DNA of 46,716 nucleotides from Bacteriovoracaceae bacterium (GTDB lineage Bacteria > Bdellovibrionota > Bacteriovoracia > Bacteriovoracales > Bacteriovoracaceae). Made by a program: the position numbers and the translations under genes. The stretch spans positions 1-46,716 of the forward strand of contig JAFMBV010000020.1 in NCBI GenBank assembly GCA_017858255.1, given 5' to 3'. This document shows positions 1 through 7,021 of this stretch, one piece after another (within the stretch, counting starts at the first letter, position 1; each line of letters opens with the position of its first letter). A model generated the notes under the pieces. That model was not told the DNA's origin. It searched no databases and saw only the letters and a program-made list of their open reading frames with translations.

Positions 1-1
1 A

Positions 2-262
2 GGTAAGCTCACTGGCTGTGGAACGATGGCCGCTGGTGGTGGGCTAGATATTGGGACTGTTAGTAACTTAGATCCAGTAGAAGTTCAAAAGGCGCTTATT
101 GATCCGTCCAAAGCCGATCCTATTACCAAGAAATCTTTGGAAGAAACAATTAAAAATAATCCCACATTAAAGATGATGCAAGAGAGTATCAAGTCTATTC
201 AAAACACTAATTCTGCTTACAAAAGAAAAGAAGATAAAGCGCTAAAGAATCTCAATGAGTAG
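2..262 (+). CDS. Small lipoprotein, 5' end outside the window
   Basis: The reading frame is open from the window edge and the first visible residues include L-T-G-C, a good lipobox. The ATG at 26 would remove this Cys, so the true start is most likely upstream of the window and the gene is 5'-partial. The mature part, about 80 residues, is hydrophilic and Lys/Asn-rich with a helical, charged C-terminus (SIQNTNSAYKRKEDKAL). I recognise no family. It would be an outer- or inner-membrane lipoprotein of unknown role. It ends 10 nt from the convergent dus gene with no visible terminator between them. Confidence 0.6.
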   Translation, partial: GKLTGCGTMAAGGGLDIGTVSNLDPVEVQKALIDPSKADPITKKSLEETIKNNPTLKMMQESIKSIQNTNSAYKRKEDKALKNLNE

Positions 263-272
263 GGCGAATCAA

Positions 273-1352
273 TTAACCGTGGCCGCCCATCATAAAGGGC
301 CGGTCGAGATCAACTTTTTTCAATCCTTGATTGCGAGCATTTAATCCAAGTAAAAAGTCTTCCGTTAACTTAAAAACATCAGCAAGATCTTTTGTTTGAT
401 GAATGACACCCCTAAACTCAGAGACACCATCAAAGCCCGCGACAAACCACACGATCATTTTTCTCATTTGAATAAGATGAGTTCTCTCTTGATCGGAGTA
501 TTCTGTTAATAGCTGATAATAAACGTGGATGATTTCTAAATAATCTTCAGGCGTAAACGGAGACTCATTAGGGTTTTCTAAAAAGCTATTGAGAAAAATA
601 AAAGGGTCACGCAAAGGACCGCGACCAAGCATTAAGGCCTGGCAAGAGGTGCTCATCATACGCTTTTGAGTAAGAGGAGCAGAATGTAAATCTCCATTCC
701 CAATAATTGGAAGGGGAGCCTTCTTAGCTACATCTTCTAATAGATCCCAGTTTGCTTCGCCTTTATATTGTTGGGTTCGCGTACGTCCATGAATCGCCAC
801 AAACTCTATGCCTTCATTAAAGGCCATATTCGCGATCTCAGATGCATTTATGGTATCAGCATCCCAGCCAGTTCTTATCTTAATTGTAAGTGGTATATCT
901 ATGGTCTTTTTAATACCCGAAAAAAAACCTGATAACTTCTTTGTATCTTTTAAAAGAGCAGAGCCTCCACCTTTGGTGACAACCTTTCGAACAGGACAAC
1001 CCATATTGATATCAATGAACTTGGGTTTATATTCTTGGGCAACTTCCGCTGCGCGGGCCATAGACTCGGTGTCTTCTCCAAAAAGCTGAATGCCGACATG
1101 TTTTTCTTTAGGATGAATGCGTAACATTTGACGCGTTTTTTCATTCTTATAATTAATGCCATGGCAGGAAATGAGTTCACTTACGGTTCCTCCTGCTCCA
1201 AGCTCTTCCATCAACAAACGAAAAGGAAAATGGCAGATCGCAGACATGGGTGCCAGCAGTAGAGGGGAGGCAAAATCGATACTCCCCAACTTTATTGGGT
1301 TCCTCAATATTTTGAGTGCATCGATTTTTTGCTGTAATTGTGGTGAAAACAT
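273..1352 (-). CDS. dusB: tRNA-dihydrouridine synthase (DusB/NifR3-like)
   Basis: FMN-dependent reductase that converts uridines in tRNA D-loops to dihydrouridine. The 359-residue protein has the family order: an N-terminal LLLAPMSAI substrate strand near residue 32, DINMGCPVRKV around residue 115 with the catalytic Cys, KIRTGWD, the FMN-phosphate segment IHGRTRTQQYKG, PIIGNGD and the MLGRGPLRDPFIF segment. Length is slightly above the usual 320-340. The ATG at 1352 has no Shine-Dalgarno sequence and sits about one TSS distance from a good promoter, so the mRNA may be leaderless. DusB is the best subtype match; another Dus subfamily is possible. Confidence 0.9.
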   Translation of the reverse strand: MFSPQLQQKIDALKILRNPIKLGSIDFASPLLLAPMSAICHFPFRLLMEELGAGGTVSELISCHGINYKNEKTRQMLRIHPKEKHVGIQLFGEDTESMARAAEVAQEYKPKFIDINMGCPVRKVVTKGGGSALLKDTKKLSGFFSGIKKTIDIPLTIKIRTGWDADTINASEIANMAFNEGIEFVAIHGRTRTQQYKGEANWDLLEDVAKKAPLPIIGNGDLHSAPLTQKRMMSTSCQALMLGRGPLRDPFIFLNSFLENPNESPFTPEDYLEIIHVYYQLLTEYSDQERTHLIQMRKMIVWFVAGFDGVSEFRGVIHQTKDLADVFKLTEDFLLGLNARNQGLKKVDLDRPFMMGGHG

Positions 1353-1358
1353 AGGCGA

Positions 1359-1387
1359 AACATACGTAATATGAGCCTATGGGTCAA
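1359..1387 (-). promoter_or_regulatory. Sigma-70-type promoter of the dus gene
   Basis: On the minus strand TTGACC (1382-1387) is followed after 17 nt by TATGTT (1359-1364). The expected transcription start is near 1352, which is the A of the dus start codon, so the promoter predicts a leaderless or nearly leaderless transcript. Confidence 0.5.
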
Positions 1388-1510
1388 TGCACAATCGATG
1401 AGACTTTAAAAAAGTAATACTTGGTCCTCATGGGTTTGCTAAGGAACCCCAAAAAATGTTAAAAAATCAGCACTTTAGGAAATATCTAGACCCAAAAATC
1501 AGGAATTATC

Positions 1511-2962
1511 ATGTTCGATACATTAAGTGAAAAGTTCTCCGATGCTTTCAAAAATCTCCAAGGCAAAGGCAAAATTTCAGAAAGTAATATAGAAGCAGCT
1601 CTTAAAGAGGTCAGAACAGCTCTTTTAGAAGCTGATGTTAACTTCAAGGTTGTAAAAGAATTTATTGCGGGTGTTAAAGAAGAGGCCCTCGGTGAAAAGG
1701 TCATAAAAGGCGTAAACCCAGAAGAACAATTTATAAAAATAGTCCATGATCAGCTGGCAGCTATCATGGGCCAAGAAAATCAAGAAGTAGATCTCGATCG
1801 ACCTGGACCCATTCCAGTTTTAATCGTCGGCCTAAACGGTCAGGGGAAGACAACTTTCTCTGGCAAGCTCTCGCTTCACTTAAAAAACAAAAAGAAGAAA
1901 GACGTTCTTTTAGTTCCTGCAGATACTTTTAGGCCAGCGGCTAAAGATCAGCTGATTACCTTGGCCAAAAGCATGGATATGGATTGGTTTGATAGTGACC
2001 TTTCTATGCACCCAAAAGATATTGCCTTGGCCGGTATTAAAGCGGCAAAAGAGCAGCACAAAGACGTTGTGATTATTGATACCGCAGGACGTTTACACGT
2101 TGATGATGAACTTATGGGCCAGCTTAGAGAGGTCAAAGAAGAAATCAAAGACTTGAACCCTGAAGTCTTAATGGTTGCAGATGCTATGACAGGTCAAGAG
2201 GCCGTAAACGTTGCCAAAATCTTTCATGAGGCAATGGGCTTAACTGGGATTGTGCTCTCTAAAATGGATTCTGATGCTCGTGGTGGGGCAGCGCTCTCTA
2301 TCCGCCATGTTACTGGGGTCCCCATTAAATATATCTCTACTGGTGAGAAGATGAAGGATCTCGAGCTATTCCATCCGGACCGTTTGGCCGGAAGAATTCT
2401 CGACATGGGAGATGTGGTTTCACTTGTTGAAAAAGCAGAAGAGGCCATAGATCAAAACGAAGCGGAAAATATGATGAAACGCCTTGAGAAAGGTAAGTTC
2501 ACTGTTGAAGACTTCATGAAGCAAATGGATATGATTAAAAACCTCGGTTCCATGTCTTCAATTCTTAAAATGATTCCTGGCATGGGTGGTGCTCTAAGAG
2601 AAGTTGGTGATTTAAGTCCTGCTGAAGACGATATGAAGCGTATGCGGGTTATTATTGATTCGATGACCAAGCAAGAGCGCCAAGACTATAAATTAATTAA
2701 AGAGTCCCGCATTAAACGTATTGCCTCGGGCTCGGGTTCAACCATAAAAGCAGTAGAAGATTTCATTGCAAAGTTTCGTCAAATGGAAAAGATGATGGGC
2801 GGAATGATGCAAATGATGAAAGGTGGAATGGGTGGGATGCCGGGAATGCCTGGAATGCCTGGAATGCCTGGCCAAAACCCTGGATTTCGCCAAGAACCTG
2901 GTTCTGGAAAGAAACCTAAAAAAGGTAAGAAGAAAGGACCTTGGGGTGGGGGATTCTTTTAG
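1511..2962 (+). CDS. ffh: Signal recognition particle GTPase Ffh (SRP54)
   Basis: Binds 4.5S RNA and signal sequences and, with FtsY, delivers nascent membrane proteins to the translocon. Of 483 residues, the N-terminal helical bundle (about 1-90) is followed by the G domain with GLNGQGKTT (G1), DTFRPAAKDQL, DTAGR (G3) and SKMDSDARGGAAL, then a Met-rich M domain (about 325-435) containing SGSGSTIKAVEDF. The tail carries a Met-Gly-Pro repeat and a basic KKPKKGKKKG end. A Shine-Dalgarno AGGAA lies 7-8 nt before the ATG. It precedes rpsP and khpA, a common bacterial neighbourhood, although a minus-strand gene intervenes. Confidence 0.97.
   Translation: MFDTLSEKFSDAFKNLQGKGKISESNIEAALKEVRTALLEADVNFKVVKEFIAGVKEEALGEKVIKGVNPEEQFIKIVHDQLAAIMGQENQEVDLDRPGPIPVLIVGLNGQGKTTFSGKLSLHLKNKKKKDVLLVPADTFRPAAKDQLITLAKSMDMDWFDSDLSMHPKDIALAGIKAAKEQHKDVVIIDTAGRLHVDDELMGQLREVKEEIKDLNPEVLMVADAMTGQEAVNVAKIFHEAMGLTGIVLSKMDSDARGGAALSIRHVTGVPIKYISTGEKMKDLELFHPDRLAGRILDMGDVVSLVEKAEEAIDQNEAENMMKRLEKGKFTVEDFMKQMDMIKNLGSMSSILKMIPGMGGALREVGDLSPAEDDMKRMRVIIDSMTKQERQDYKLIKESRIKRIASGSGSTIKAVEDFIAKFRQMEKMMGGMMQMMKGGMGGMPGMPGMPGMPGQNPGFRQEPGSGKKPKKGKKKGPWGGGFF
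2834..2869 (+). repeat. Four tandem 9-bp units in the ffh tail
   Basis: Four in-frame copies of GGNATGCCN (2834-2842, 2843-2851, 2852-2860, 2861-2869) encode Gly-Met-Pro four times. The last three copies are identical (GGAATGCCT). The unit is one that could expand or contract by slippage without breaking the frame. Confidence 0.9.
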
Positions 2963-3022
2963 CGCCTACTGAATTTAAAGATGATTGAAGGAATATAGTT
3001 GCAGAAGGTTTCTTAGTATTTC

Positions 3023-3310
3023 TTAGGGTTCTTTAGGTGCCGGCACAACCATTTCAATGGGGTCACACTGATAAGTTCTAGTGCTGTCTCGTCCTCGGAC
3101 TTTCCATTTCTTATAGCAGGTCATGGTAACTTGAATCCTCTCTGTGTCGGCAGGACCGTTGGTATTTATGCGTGCAGTCTGCTCCAAAAGAACCGTATTA
3201 GTGTAATTTAATTTAATTCCAGGAATACGCCTTTTCCGTAAGTCGATTGTCTTACTTATGGCGCTTTGCGCTAGGATAAAGATGAATAATCCAACTAATA
3301 AGCTCTTCAT
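3023..3310 (-). CDS. Small secreted protein of unknown function
   Basis: A 95-residue protein with a clear N-terminal signal peptide (MKSLLVGLFIFILAQSAIS, likely cut after AIS near residue 19). The mature part of about 75 residues is basic and beta-rich in appearance, with two Cys (MTCYKKW and YQCDP) that could form a periplasmic disulfide, and a Pro-rich end. No family recognised. It is convergent to ffh and divergent from rpsP. The upstream sequence TTAGAG before the ATG is a weak ribosome site. Confidence 0.65.
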   Translation of the reverse strand: MKSLLVGLFIFILAQSAISKTIDLRKRRIPGIKLNYTNTVLLEQTARINTNGPADTERIQVTMTCYKKWKVRGRDSTRTYQCDPIEMVVPAPKEP

Positions 3311-3375
3311 ACTCTAAAGTTTAACAAATTTAAGGGCTTTATGGACATAAGTACTATAAAAACTTCCAGTTTTAA

Positions 3376-3404
3376 TTGACTTATCTTCGAAAATTCCTTA
3401 CTTT
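3376..3404 (+). promoter_or_regulatory. Candidate rpsP promoter
   Basis: TTGACT (3376-3381), a 17-nt spacer and TACTTT (3399-3404) precede rpsP by about 37 nt. The -35 box is strong and the -10 box weak. Confidence 0.4.
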
Positions 3405-3441
3405 TCAGTCTTATTATTGGACCTATTTGTAGGAGAAGTTC

Positions 3442-3690
3442 ATGGTCGTTATTAGACTACAACGCGGTGGTAGAACACATAGTCCTGTTTATACAATTGT
3501 TGCAGCAGATAAAAGAAATCCTCGTGATGGTCGCTTTCTCGAGCGCCTTGGTCAGTATGATCCAAATGCACATGATGGTGAAGTCCTAAAGAATGTTAGG
3601 GCAGAGTCTATCAAAGCTTGGATGGATAAAGGGGCAGCCCTTAGTGACACTGTTAAGTCACTTCTTAAAAAAGCTAAAGTTCAGCTTTAA
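3442..3690 (+). CDS. rpsP: 30S ribosomal protein bS16
   Basis: Small-subunit assembly protein. The 82 residues match bS16 over the full length: MVVIRLQRGGRTHSPVYTIV at the N-terminus, RNPRDGRFLERLGQYDP in the centre and IKAWMDKGAALSDTVKSLLKK at the end. The Shine-Dalgarno AGGAG lies 6 nt before the ATG. It is followed by khpA after a 128-nt spacer that contains two hairpins. Confidence 0.98.
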   Translation: MVVIRLQRGGRTHSPVYTIVAADKRNPRDGRFLERLGQYDPNAHDGEVLKNVRAESIKAWMDKGAALSDTVKSLLKKAKVQL

Positions 3691-3733
3691 GTCTCTGAGT
3701 TATTCAGTACATTAGAGAAGATTGAAATCTAAG

Positions 3734-3798
3734 AACCTTTTTTTAAGGTTTCTTGGGTTTTAAGTTGCGAACTTAAGCGGTTAACGTTTATCGCTTAA
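3734..3798 (+). other. Two hairpins in the rpsP-khpA spacer
   Basis: The spacer holds a hairpin AACCTT/AAGGTT with a T5 loop (3734-3750), and a second one TTAAGCG/CGCTTAA (3773-3779 with 3792-3798) just before khpA. Neither has a proper U-run, so they look more like processing or stability elements than terminators. Confidence 0.3.
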
Positions 3799-3818
3799 TT
3801 AAGATAAGAGAGAAAGAA

Positions 3819-4058
3819 ATGAGTGAGTTAAAAGATTTAATTGAATATGTAAGCAAGCAGCTTGTAGATATGCCAGAAGATGTATCTGTTAATGAAATAG
3901 TTGGTGAGCAAACGACGGTTATTGAACTTAAAGTTGATAAAACTGATCTGGGGAAAGTCATTGGTAAGCAAGGCCGAACGGCCCGTGCACTAAGAACTAT
4001 TCTTAATGCAGCATCTACGAAGCTTAAGAAACGCTCAGTTCTTGAGATCATTGAATAG
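3819..4058 (+). CDS. khpA: KH-domain RNA-binding protein KhpA
   Basis: Small single-KH protein (79 residues) of the KhpA/YlqC family, which binds RNA, often partners KhpB, and in Gram-positives affects cell shape and sRNA biology. The GxxG loop is visible as [16 protein letters not shown] near residues 46-60, after the strand [13 protein letters not shown]. The position directly after rpsP is the classical one. Unlike the usual rpsP-khpA-rimM-trmD-rplS order, transcription stops here at a strong terminator. Confidence 0.92.
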   Translation: MSELKDLIEYVSKQLVDMPEDVSVNEIVGEQTTVIELKVDKTDLGKVIGKQGRTARALRTILNAASTKLKKRSVLEIIE

Positions 4059-4090
4059 TTTAAATTAAGAAATCTTAAGTATAAAAGTAG

Positions 4091-4117
4091 AAAAGCTTCC
4101 AATCGGAAGCTTTTTTT
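4091..4117 (+). terminator. Rho-independent terminator after khpA
   Basis: Perfect 10-bp stem AAAAGCTTCC/GGAAGCTTTT with an AATC loop, continuing into a T-run. It ends the rpsP-khpA unit. Confidence 0.9.
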
Positions 4118-4180
4118 ATATTTGTAAAAATCCCTATTGGCCCTAAAATATCTCTATGTATTATCAACGAAGGAATTATC

Positions 4181-4558
4181 TTGTCTCCTAATGAATGCCA
4201 CGTAGTTGTTGTTGACGACGAAGTTGATTTGGCGAACATTCTTTGTGAATCTTTAGAGATGGAAGATTTCAAAGTTTCAGAGTTTCATTCGGCAGAAGAG
4301 GCATTAAATAATTTAGGCACAGATAACTTTAGTGTCGTTATCTCTGATGCGCATATGCCTGGTAAATCAGGACTTGAGCTTTTAAAGATTCTCAAAGAAA
4401 CATATTCCCATCCCTTTTTATTTTATCTTTGCACCGGCGATATGGAGATTAGTGAATCTCACCTAAAAGAATTGGGTGGAACTTGCTTAATTACAAAACC
4501 CTATAACTTATTTGATCTTATTGATGTCATCAAAGATCGAATCGCTAATGACAGTTAG
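4181..4558 (+). CDS. Stand-alone CheY-like response regulator
   Basis: A single receiver domain of 125 residues with no output domain. The acidic pair is D12-D13 (VVVVDDE), the phospho-acceptor is D56 (VISDAHMPG), the switch Thr is in LCTGD and K106-P107 is the conserved KP pair, so it should be phosphorylatable. The start is TTG at 4181, supported by AAGGA seven nt upstream. Its last 11 nt overlap the MurQ-like gene, which suggests translational coupling. Its cognate kinase is not adjacent. Signalling output must be through protein contacts. Confidence 0.88.
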   Translation: MSPNECHVVVVDDEVDLANILCESLEMEDFKVSEFHSAEEALNNLGTDNFSVVISDAHMPGKSGLELLKILKETYSHPFLFYLCTGDMEISESHLKELGGTCLITKPYNLFDLIDVIKDRIANDS

Positions 4559-6071
4559 TCATAAAAAAGCTCAAAATTTTTTAGAAATTTCTGATCAGTT
4601 TCGATTGGGCCACCTTATTACGGAAATGCCTCATCCCGCAACGGTAGGTCTATCCCAGCTTATTAAACTAAACCCTACTGAGGCGATACAGTCATTTTTA
4701 AAAGTTGATAAACAAATGCTTGAAGTTTTGGTGGGGAAGTACCAAGAAATTCATGCTCTCTCTGAAAGAATACAGACCTGTTTTAAAAGTGGTGGACGAG
4801 TCTTCCTCTCTGGTTGCGGAGCAACTGGACGGTTATCTTTAGTTATTGAAAACTTATGGCGCCAGCTAAACCCTGATAAGGGTGATCAAATTGTCGGCCT
4901 TATGGCCGGTGGTGACTTGGCACTCATTCATAGCATTGAAAAGTTTGAAGACTATTCTGAGTATGGAGTACAGCAGCTCAAAGACTTGGGCTTTTCAAGT
5001 AATGATCTTCTGTTGGCCTCCACAGAGGGAGGAGAAACTCCATGGGTTATCGGGACTGCCTTGGCCTCCCAAGAACTTGGTGGAAAATGTACTTTTCTCT
5101 TTTGTAATCCTCCCGAGCTTTTAAGAGAAAAACTTGAGAGGTGTCGCCAGATATTTGATCATGAGGGAATTGAAAAACTTGACCTCACAACGGGGCCTCA
5201 GGCTTTGACAGGTTCTACACGTTTACAGGCCTCTAGTATTTTAACCGCGGCGATTGGGACGGCCCTATTTCAGCCTGGGAGTGAAGAGGATATTTTATTT
5301 TATCTTCAGACCTTAAAAGATTGGTATCTAAACCTCAGTCACGAACACCTTATTCCATTTATTCAAAAAGAGGCTTCAATATATAATGAAGGGAAGTTTG
5401 TTTATTACACACCCTCTCAGCATCTTGCGATAAGTGTGCTTACTGATACCACTGAGCGGAGTCCCACATTTAATCTAAGGGGCTTTGATAATGAGCAGGA
5501 TCAAAATCATCCACCTTCTTGGTGTTATTTGGCCTTTCCTAAATCACAAAATTCAAATGAAGCGTGGGAGAAACTTCTTTATCGCGCGCCAAGGGCTTTA
5601 AAGTGGCCTGATGTATTAGATCAAGCAGGGCATGATCGTCTTTTGGGTTTCAATTTTTCTCGTGAAGTTTTTCATTGGCGTTCTTCAAAAGTAACTGAAT
5701 TTGAAACTTTTAATGTGTGGCAAAAGGAAGATCAGCTGCTCTTTGAACTTGGCAATCTCCAATCTTTTTTTCCTGTTCCTCAGAGTGACCCTTTGGGCAC
5801 TCATTTGATTCTAAAAATGCTACTTAACATGCACTCAACACTAGTAATGGGGTTGATGGGTCGTTATGAGAGTAATGTTATGACTTATGTTAGACCATCT
5901 AATAATAAGCTTATTGATCGTTGTGTTCGTTATGCAGACCAGCTCTTAAAAGAAAAAGAAATCAATATCTCTTATGAGGCATTGGTTGATGAATGTTTTA
6001 AGATTTTGGATGGTGGTGTACCTGAAAGGCCAATCGTCTTACAACTCGTGCAACAATTTTCCTTTCATTAA
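4548..6071 (+). CDS. MurQ/GKRP-like SIS-domain protein, double length
   Basis: MurQ cleaves the lactyl ether of N-acetylmuramic acid 6-phosphate during peptidoglycan recycling. The first 270 residues carry the family segments in order: MPHPATVGLSQL, GGRVFLSGCGATGRLS (sugar-phosphate loop), the AGGD/IEKFED segment, STEGGETPWVIG, CNPPELL and TGPQALTGSTRLQA. The protein is 507 residues rather than about 300; the extra C-terminal half resembles the architecture of glucokinase regulatory protein, which has a second SIS domain and lid. The start at 4548 (MTVSHKK) overlaps the response regulator stop region. Cytoplasmic. Whether it is an etherase or a sugar-phosphate-sensing regulator cannot be told from sequence. 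Confidence 0.82.
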   Translation: MTVSHKKAQNFLEISDQFRLGHLITEMPHPATVGLSQLIKLNPTEAIQSFLKVDKQMLEVLVGKYQEIHALSERIQTCFKSGGRVFLSGCGATGRLSLVIENLWRQLNPDKGDQIVGLMAGGDLALIHSIEKFEDYSEYGVQQLKDLGFSSNDLLLASTEGGETPWVIGTALASQELGGKCTFLFCNPPELLREKLERCRQIFDHEGIEKLDLTTGPQALTGSTRLQASSILTAAIGTALFQPGSEEDILFYLQTLKDWYLNLSHEHLIPFIQKEASIYNEGKFVYYTPSQHLAISVLTDTTERSPTFNLRGFDNEQDQNHPPSWCYLAFPKSQNSNEAWEKLLYRAPRALKWPDVLDQAGHDRLLGFNFSREVFHWRSSKVTEFETFNVWQKEDQLLFELGNLQSFFPVPQSDPLGTHLILKMLLNMHSTLVMGLMGRYESNVMTYVRPSNNKLIDRCVRYADQLLKEKEINISYEALVDECFKILDGGVPERPIVLQLVQQFSFH

Positions 6072-6074
6072 GAA

Positions 6075-6263
6075 TTAAGCGTCTTTTTCGTTCTTGCTAT
6101 CAATTGAGCTTTGATCGTCATTGGCCGATTCCTTCATACCTTTCTTGAAGTTAGTTATCGCCTTACCCATTGAGTTACCAAGCTCTGGAAGTTTCTTTCC
6201 ACCGAAAAGGAGAATTACGACTGCTAGTAGTATGAGGGCTTCGCCCATTCCTAAACCAAACAT
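6075..6263 (-). CDS. tatA: Twin-arginine translocase subunit TatA
   Basis: Pore-forming Tat subunit that exports folded proteins. The 62 residues show the family layout: one membrane helix (EALILLAVVILLFG), the hinge GGKKLPELG, an amphipathic helix (NSMGKAITNFKKGMKES) and a short acidic tail. An AAGGA ribosome site lies 7 nt before the ATG. It is 90 nt downstream of queF on the same strand and stops only 3 nt from the convergent MurQ-like gene. No tatB or tatC is in the window. Confidence 0.95.
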   Translation of the reverse strand: MFGLGMGEALILLAVVILLFGGKKLPELGNSMGKAITNFKKGMKESANDDQSSIDSKNEKDA

Positions 6264-6353
6264 AAGTAGATCCTTGATCTTTATAATACTGTGACTAATT
6301 TAACACAGCTTGGGTCAAAGTGGCAGATTTTTGTCTTTCTTAGGGCCTAAGCC

Positions 6354-6935
6354 TTAATAAATACGTGAAAAGGGCATCGTATAAAGACCTGGAGCGTAGT
6401 TTTCTTGGCGCTTTTTCAACAGATTTTGAAAGCGCGTTTCTTTGCTGGATGCGCAAGCGAAAGGGTAGATCGCGATCCCCCCCCTTGGGGTAAACTCGCC
6501 AATCACCTCAATATATTTTGGTTTCATAAGAGCGACGAGGTCATCACAGATTTTTTGAACACAATCCTCGTGGAAATCTCCATGGTTCCTAAAGCTAAAA
6601 AGGTAGAGTTTAAAGGACTTAGATTCCACCATTTCTTTATCGGCAATATAGTTGATCGTGATTCGCGCAAAATCGGGCTGATTTGTCTTTGGGCACAAAG
6701 ATGTAAACTCGGTGCAAAGAAGGCTGGTCCAAGCTTCTTTACTAGGATTCTTATTAGGAAAGGCCTCAAGGACATGGGGGGCGTAAGTTTCCGGATAGTC
6801 TGTATGAGATTCCCCGAGTTTAAAATTCGCCAATTCCTTTGCCTCACGACCCTTTTTGCTAGGGGCAGCTTTCTTCTTTTTCAGGCCAATGGCCGTCGAA
6901 GACTTGTTCGTTTTTTTCTTAGTTGTTTTGGCCAT
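6354..6935 (-). CDS. queF: NADPH-dependent preQ0 reductase QueF
   Basis: Reduces 7-cyano-7-deazaguanine to preQ1 in queuosine synthesis. The core LLCTEFTSLCPKTNQPDFA holds the catalytic Cys (in SLCP) and Asp (QPDFA), followed by ESKSFKLYLFSFRNHGDFHE with the NADPH and substrate Glu/His residues: the short, YkvM-type form. The start at 6935 (MAKTTKKK) is preferred over an upstream TTG because GGGGA lies 6 nt before it. An unusual Lys-rich N-terminal extension of about 30 residues precedes the enzyme domain and looks disordered. Divergent from the hemH-MFS gene. Confidence 0.95.
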   Translation of the reverse strand: MAKTTKKKTNKSSTAIGLKKKKAAPSKKGREAKELANFKLGESHTDYPETYAPHVLEAFPNKNPSKEAWTSLLCTEFTSLCPKTNQPDFARITINYIADKEMVESKSFKLYLFSFRNHGDFHEDCVQKICDDLVALMKPKYIEVIGEFTPRGGIAIYPFACASSKETRFQNLLKKRQENYAPGLYTMPFSRIY

Positions 6936-7021
6936 AACGCGTCCCCAAAAGTTATTCAATATCAAGGCTTTATGCTAGTCTCTCCAACATATCTTAAAGA
7001 ACACTATTGGGAAAGTGAGGA

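Noticed and set aside
3788-4102. Minus-strand ORF over khpA
   Set aside because: It is antisense to the conserved KH domain and crosses the terminator; no motif.
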